In this document: positions 63,157-64,000 of the stretch, in pieces
Layout: each line of letters begins with the position of its first letter
How positions within the stretch are numbered: position 1 is the first letter of the stretch
NCBI RefSeq assembly: GCF_013778305.1
Contig: NZ_JACEIC010000001.1
Coordinates: 248,001-312,000, forward strand
Direction of reading: 5' to 3'
Source of the DNA: Nocardioides agri
Lineage (GTDB): Bacteria; Actinomycetota; Actinomycetes; Propionibacteriales; Nocardioidaceae
Length of the DNA: 64,000 nt
Notes under the pieces: model-generated
The model's input: only the letters and a program-made list of their open reading frames with translations
Database searches by the model: none
What the model was told of the DNA's origin: nothing
Position numbers and translations under genes: made by a program

Positions 63157-64000
63157 ATGACCCCAGAACCCGCCACCGTCCTCACCATCCGGGCGCCCGA
63201 GGACATCCTCGCCCTGGTGCCCGTCCTGCTCGGCTTCGAGCCCGCCGAGTCGCTGGTGATGCTCACCCTCGGCTGCGATCCGCCCTTCCACGCCCGTGCC
63301 GACCTGCCCGCCGCGAGTGCCGACCTGCCCGAGCTGGTCGACTCGCTGCTGGCGCCGGCCTGCCAGCACGGGGTCCGGCGGGTGATCCTGGTCGCCTACA
63401 GCGAGCGCGGCCGGCCCGCCGACCGGGCGCTCCACGCGGTCGCCCGCGCGCTGCGACGCTCCGGTGTCGAGGTCCTCGCCGGCCTGCGCACCGACGGCCG
63501 CCGCTGGCATCCGGTGCCGAAGCAGGCGGGGGTGCCAGCACACGGCGTGGCCTACGACGTGTCCGGCCACCCGTTCGCCGCGCAGGCGGTCTACGACGGG
63601 CGTGTCGTCCACGGCTCCCGCGAGGCGCTCGCGGCGACCCTGCGGGCCGACCCGGACGCGGTGGCGCGGGTGGTCGGCGAGCTGGCCGGGCTCCCGGGCC
63701 GCCCGGCGCCGGCGCTCGAGGAGGGCTGCTGGGCACGCGACCTCGTCGCTCTGCACACCCGCGACGGCACGTCGCCGAGCGACGCGGACCTGGCGCGGCT
63801 GCTCCGCGGGGTGCTGGACGTCAGTGTGCGCGACGCCGCGTGGTCGGTGCTGCGGCGCGAGGTCGCGGCCGCCCACGTCGCCTTCTGGAGCGACGTCGTG
63901 CGCCGCACCCCGGACCCGCTGGTGCCCGCCCCCGCCGCGCTGCTCGCGTTCGCGGCCTGGCAGGCCGGTCACGGCGCGCTCGCCTGGTGCGCCGTCGACC
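63157..64000 (+). CDS. DUF4192 protein, 3' end outside window
   Basis: The first 281 residues of a DUF4192 family protein: ILALVPVLLGFEPAESLVML (in outline, residues about 17-36) is its hallmark N-terminus, followed by VRRVILVAYSERG and the internal GRRWHPVP-type segment. Widespread in actinobacteria, function unknown. ATG at 63157 with GAGG two bases upstream. It diverges from dinB with a 136-base gap. Confidence 0.88.
   Translation, partial: MTPEPATVLTIRAPEDILALVPVLLGFEPAESLVMLTLGCDPPFHARADLPAASADLPELVDSLLAPACQHGVRRVILVAYSERGRPADRALHAVARALRRSGVEVLAGLRTDGRRWHPVPKQAGVPAHGVAYDVSGHPFAAQAVYDGRVVHGSREALAATLRADPDAVARVVGELAGLPGRPAPALEEGCWARDLVALHTRDGTSPSDADLARLLRGVLDVSVRDAAWSVLRREVAAAHVAFWSDVVRRTPDPLVPAPAALLAFAAWQAGHGALAWCAVD

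Overview
The window is 64 kb of high-G+C DNA (clearly above 65% by eye). It is densely coding, with GTG/TTG starts, many TAnnnT -10 boxes placed 6-8 bases before the start codon, and actinobacterial marker families (ANTAR regulator, DUF2613, DUF3068, DUF4192, AftD-like transferases, a SigB-like sigma factor). It looks like a chromosomal backbone segment of a Propionibacteriales/Nocardioidaceae-type actinobacterium such as Nocardioides; the genus is inference. I see no insertion sequence, prophage, CRISPR array or rRNA. One tRNA gene is present, and one candidate structured RNA.

Layout. 1-7.1 kb: an arginase-family gene (cut by the window edge) diverges from hisI, followed by a Trp-associated membrane protein, two small membrane proteins, trpCBA, a Sco1-type copper lipoprotein and lgt. 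7.2-15.8 kb: gltBD (glutamate synthase), pyk, a tRNA with anticodon CAA, a 59-residue protein and a PdtaR-like ANTAR response regulator. 16-21.8 kb: a branched-chain amino-acid-type ABC transporter (livHMGF), converging on its binding-protein gene livK across two strong terminators. 21.9-26.5 kb: DUF554, GNAT, a hotdog thioesterase and polA. 26.5-48.2 kb: a large cell-envelope glycan island with a flippase, GT4, three methyltransferases (one just outside the core), three AftD-family giant membrane proteins, two acyltransferase-3 proteins, DUF2613 and DUF3068. 49-55.7 kb: rpsA, a GlxA/AraC regulator with a clear operator, a TetR-dehydrogenase pair with paired operators, coaE and a SigB-like sigma factor. 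55.9-64 kb: oligopeptidase B, a sarcosine-oxidase-like flavoenzyme, the 5-oxoprolinase genes pxpA and pxpBC, dinB and the start of a DUF4192 gene.

How it fits together. The order hisI-trpCBA-lgt-pyk-pdtaR-polA-rpsA-coaE is, from memory, the conserved actinobacterial order also seen in Mycobacterium tuberculosis. The envelope island between polA and rpsA carries the gene set that M. tuberculosis keeps elsewhere, around aftD (Rv0224c-Rv0236c). Its core looks like a duplicated methyltransferase - AftD - acyltransferase module, with one AftD paralog that has lost both recognisable active-site motifs. The organism probably uses it to build and acylate a lipid-linked surface glycan; the sugar is unknown.

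The most unusual items are: a roughly 190-base structured-RNA candidate with its own promoter and terminator between pxpA and pxpB; a phased cluster of DnaA-box-like sequences just before it; two divergent leaderless gene pairs whose -10 boxes overlap by two bases; a CAA-anticodon tRNA lacking the long variable arm expected of tRNA-Leu; and an ECF (SigR/SigH-type) promoter in front of the SigB-like gene.
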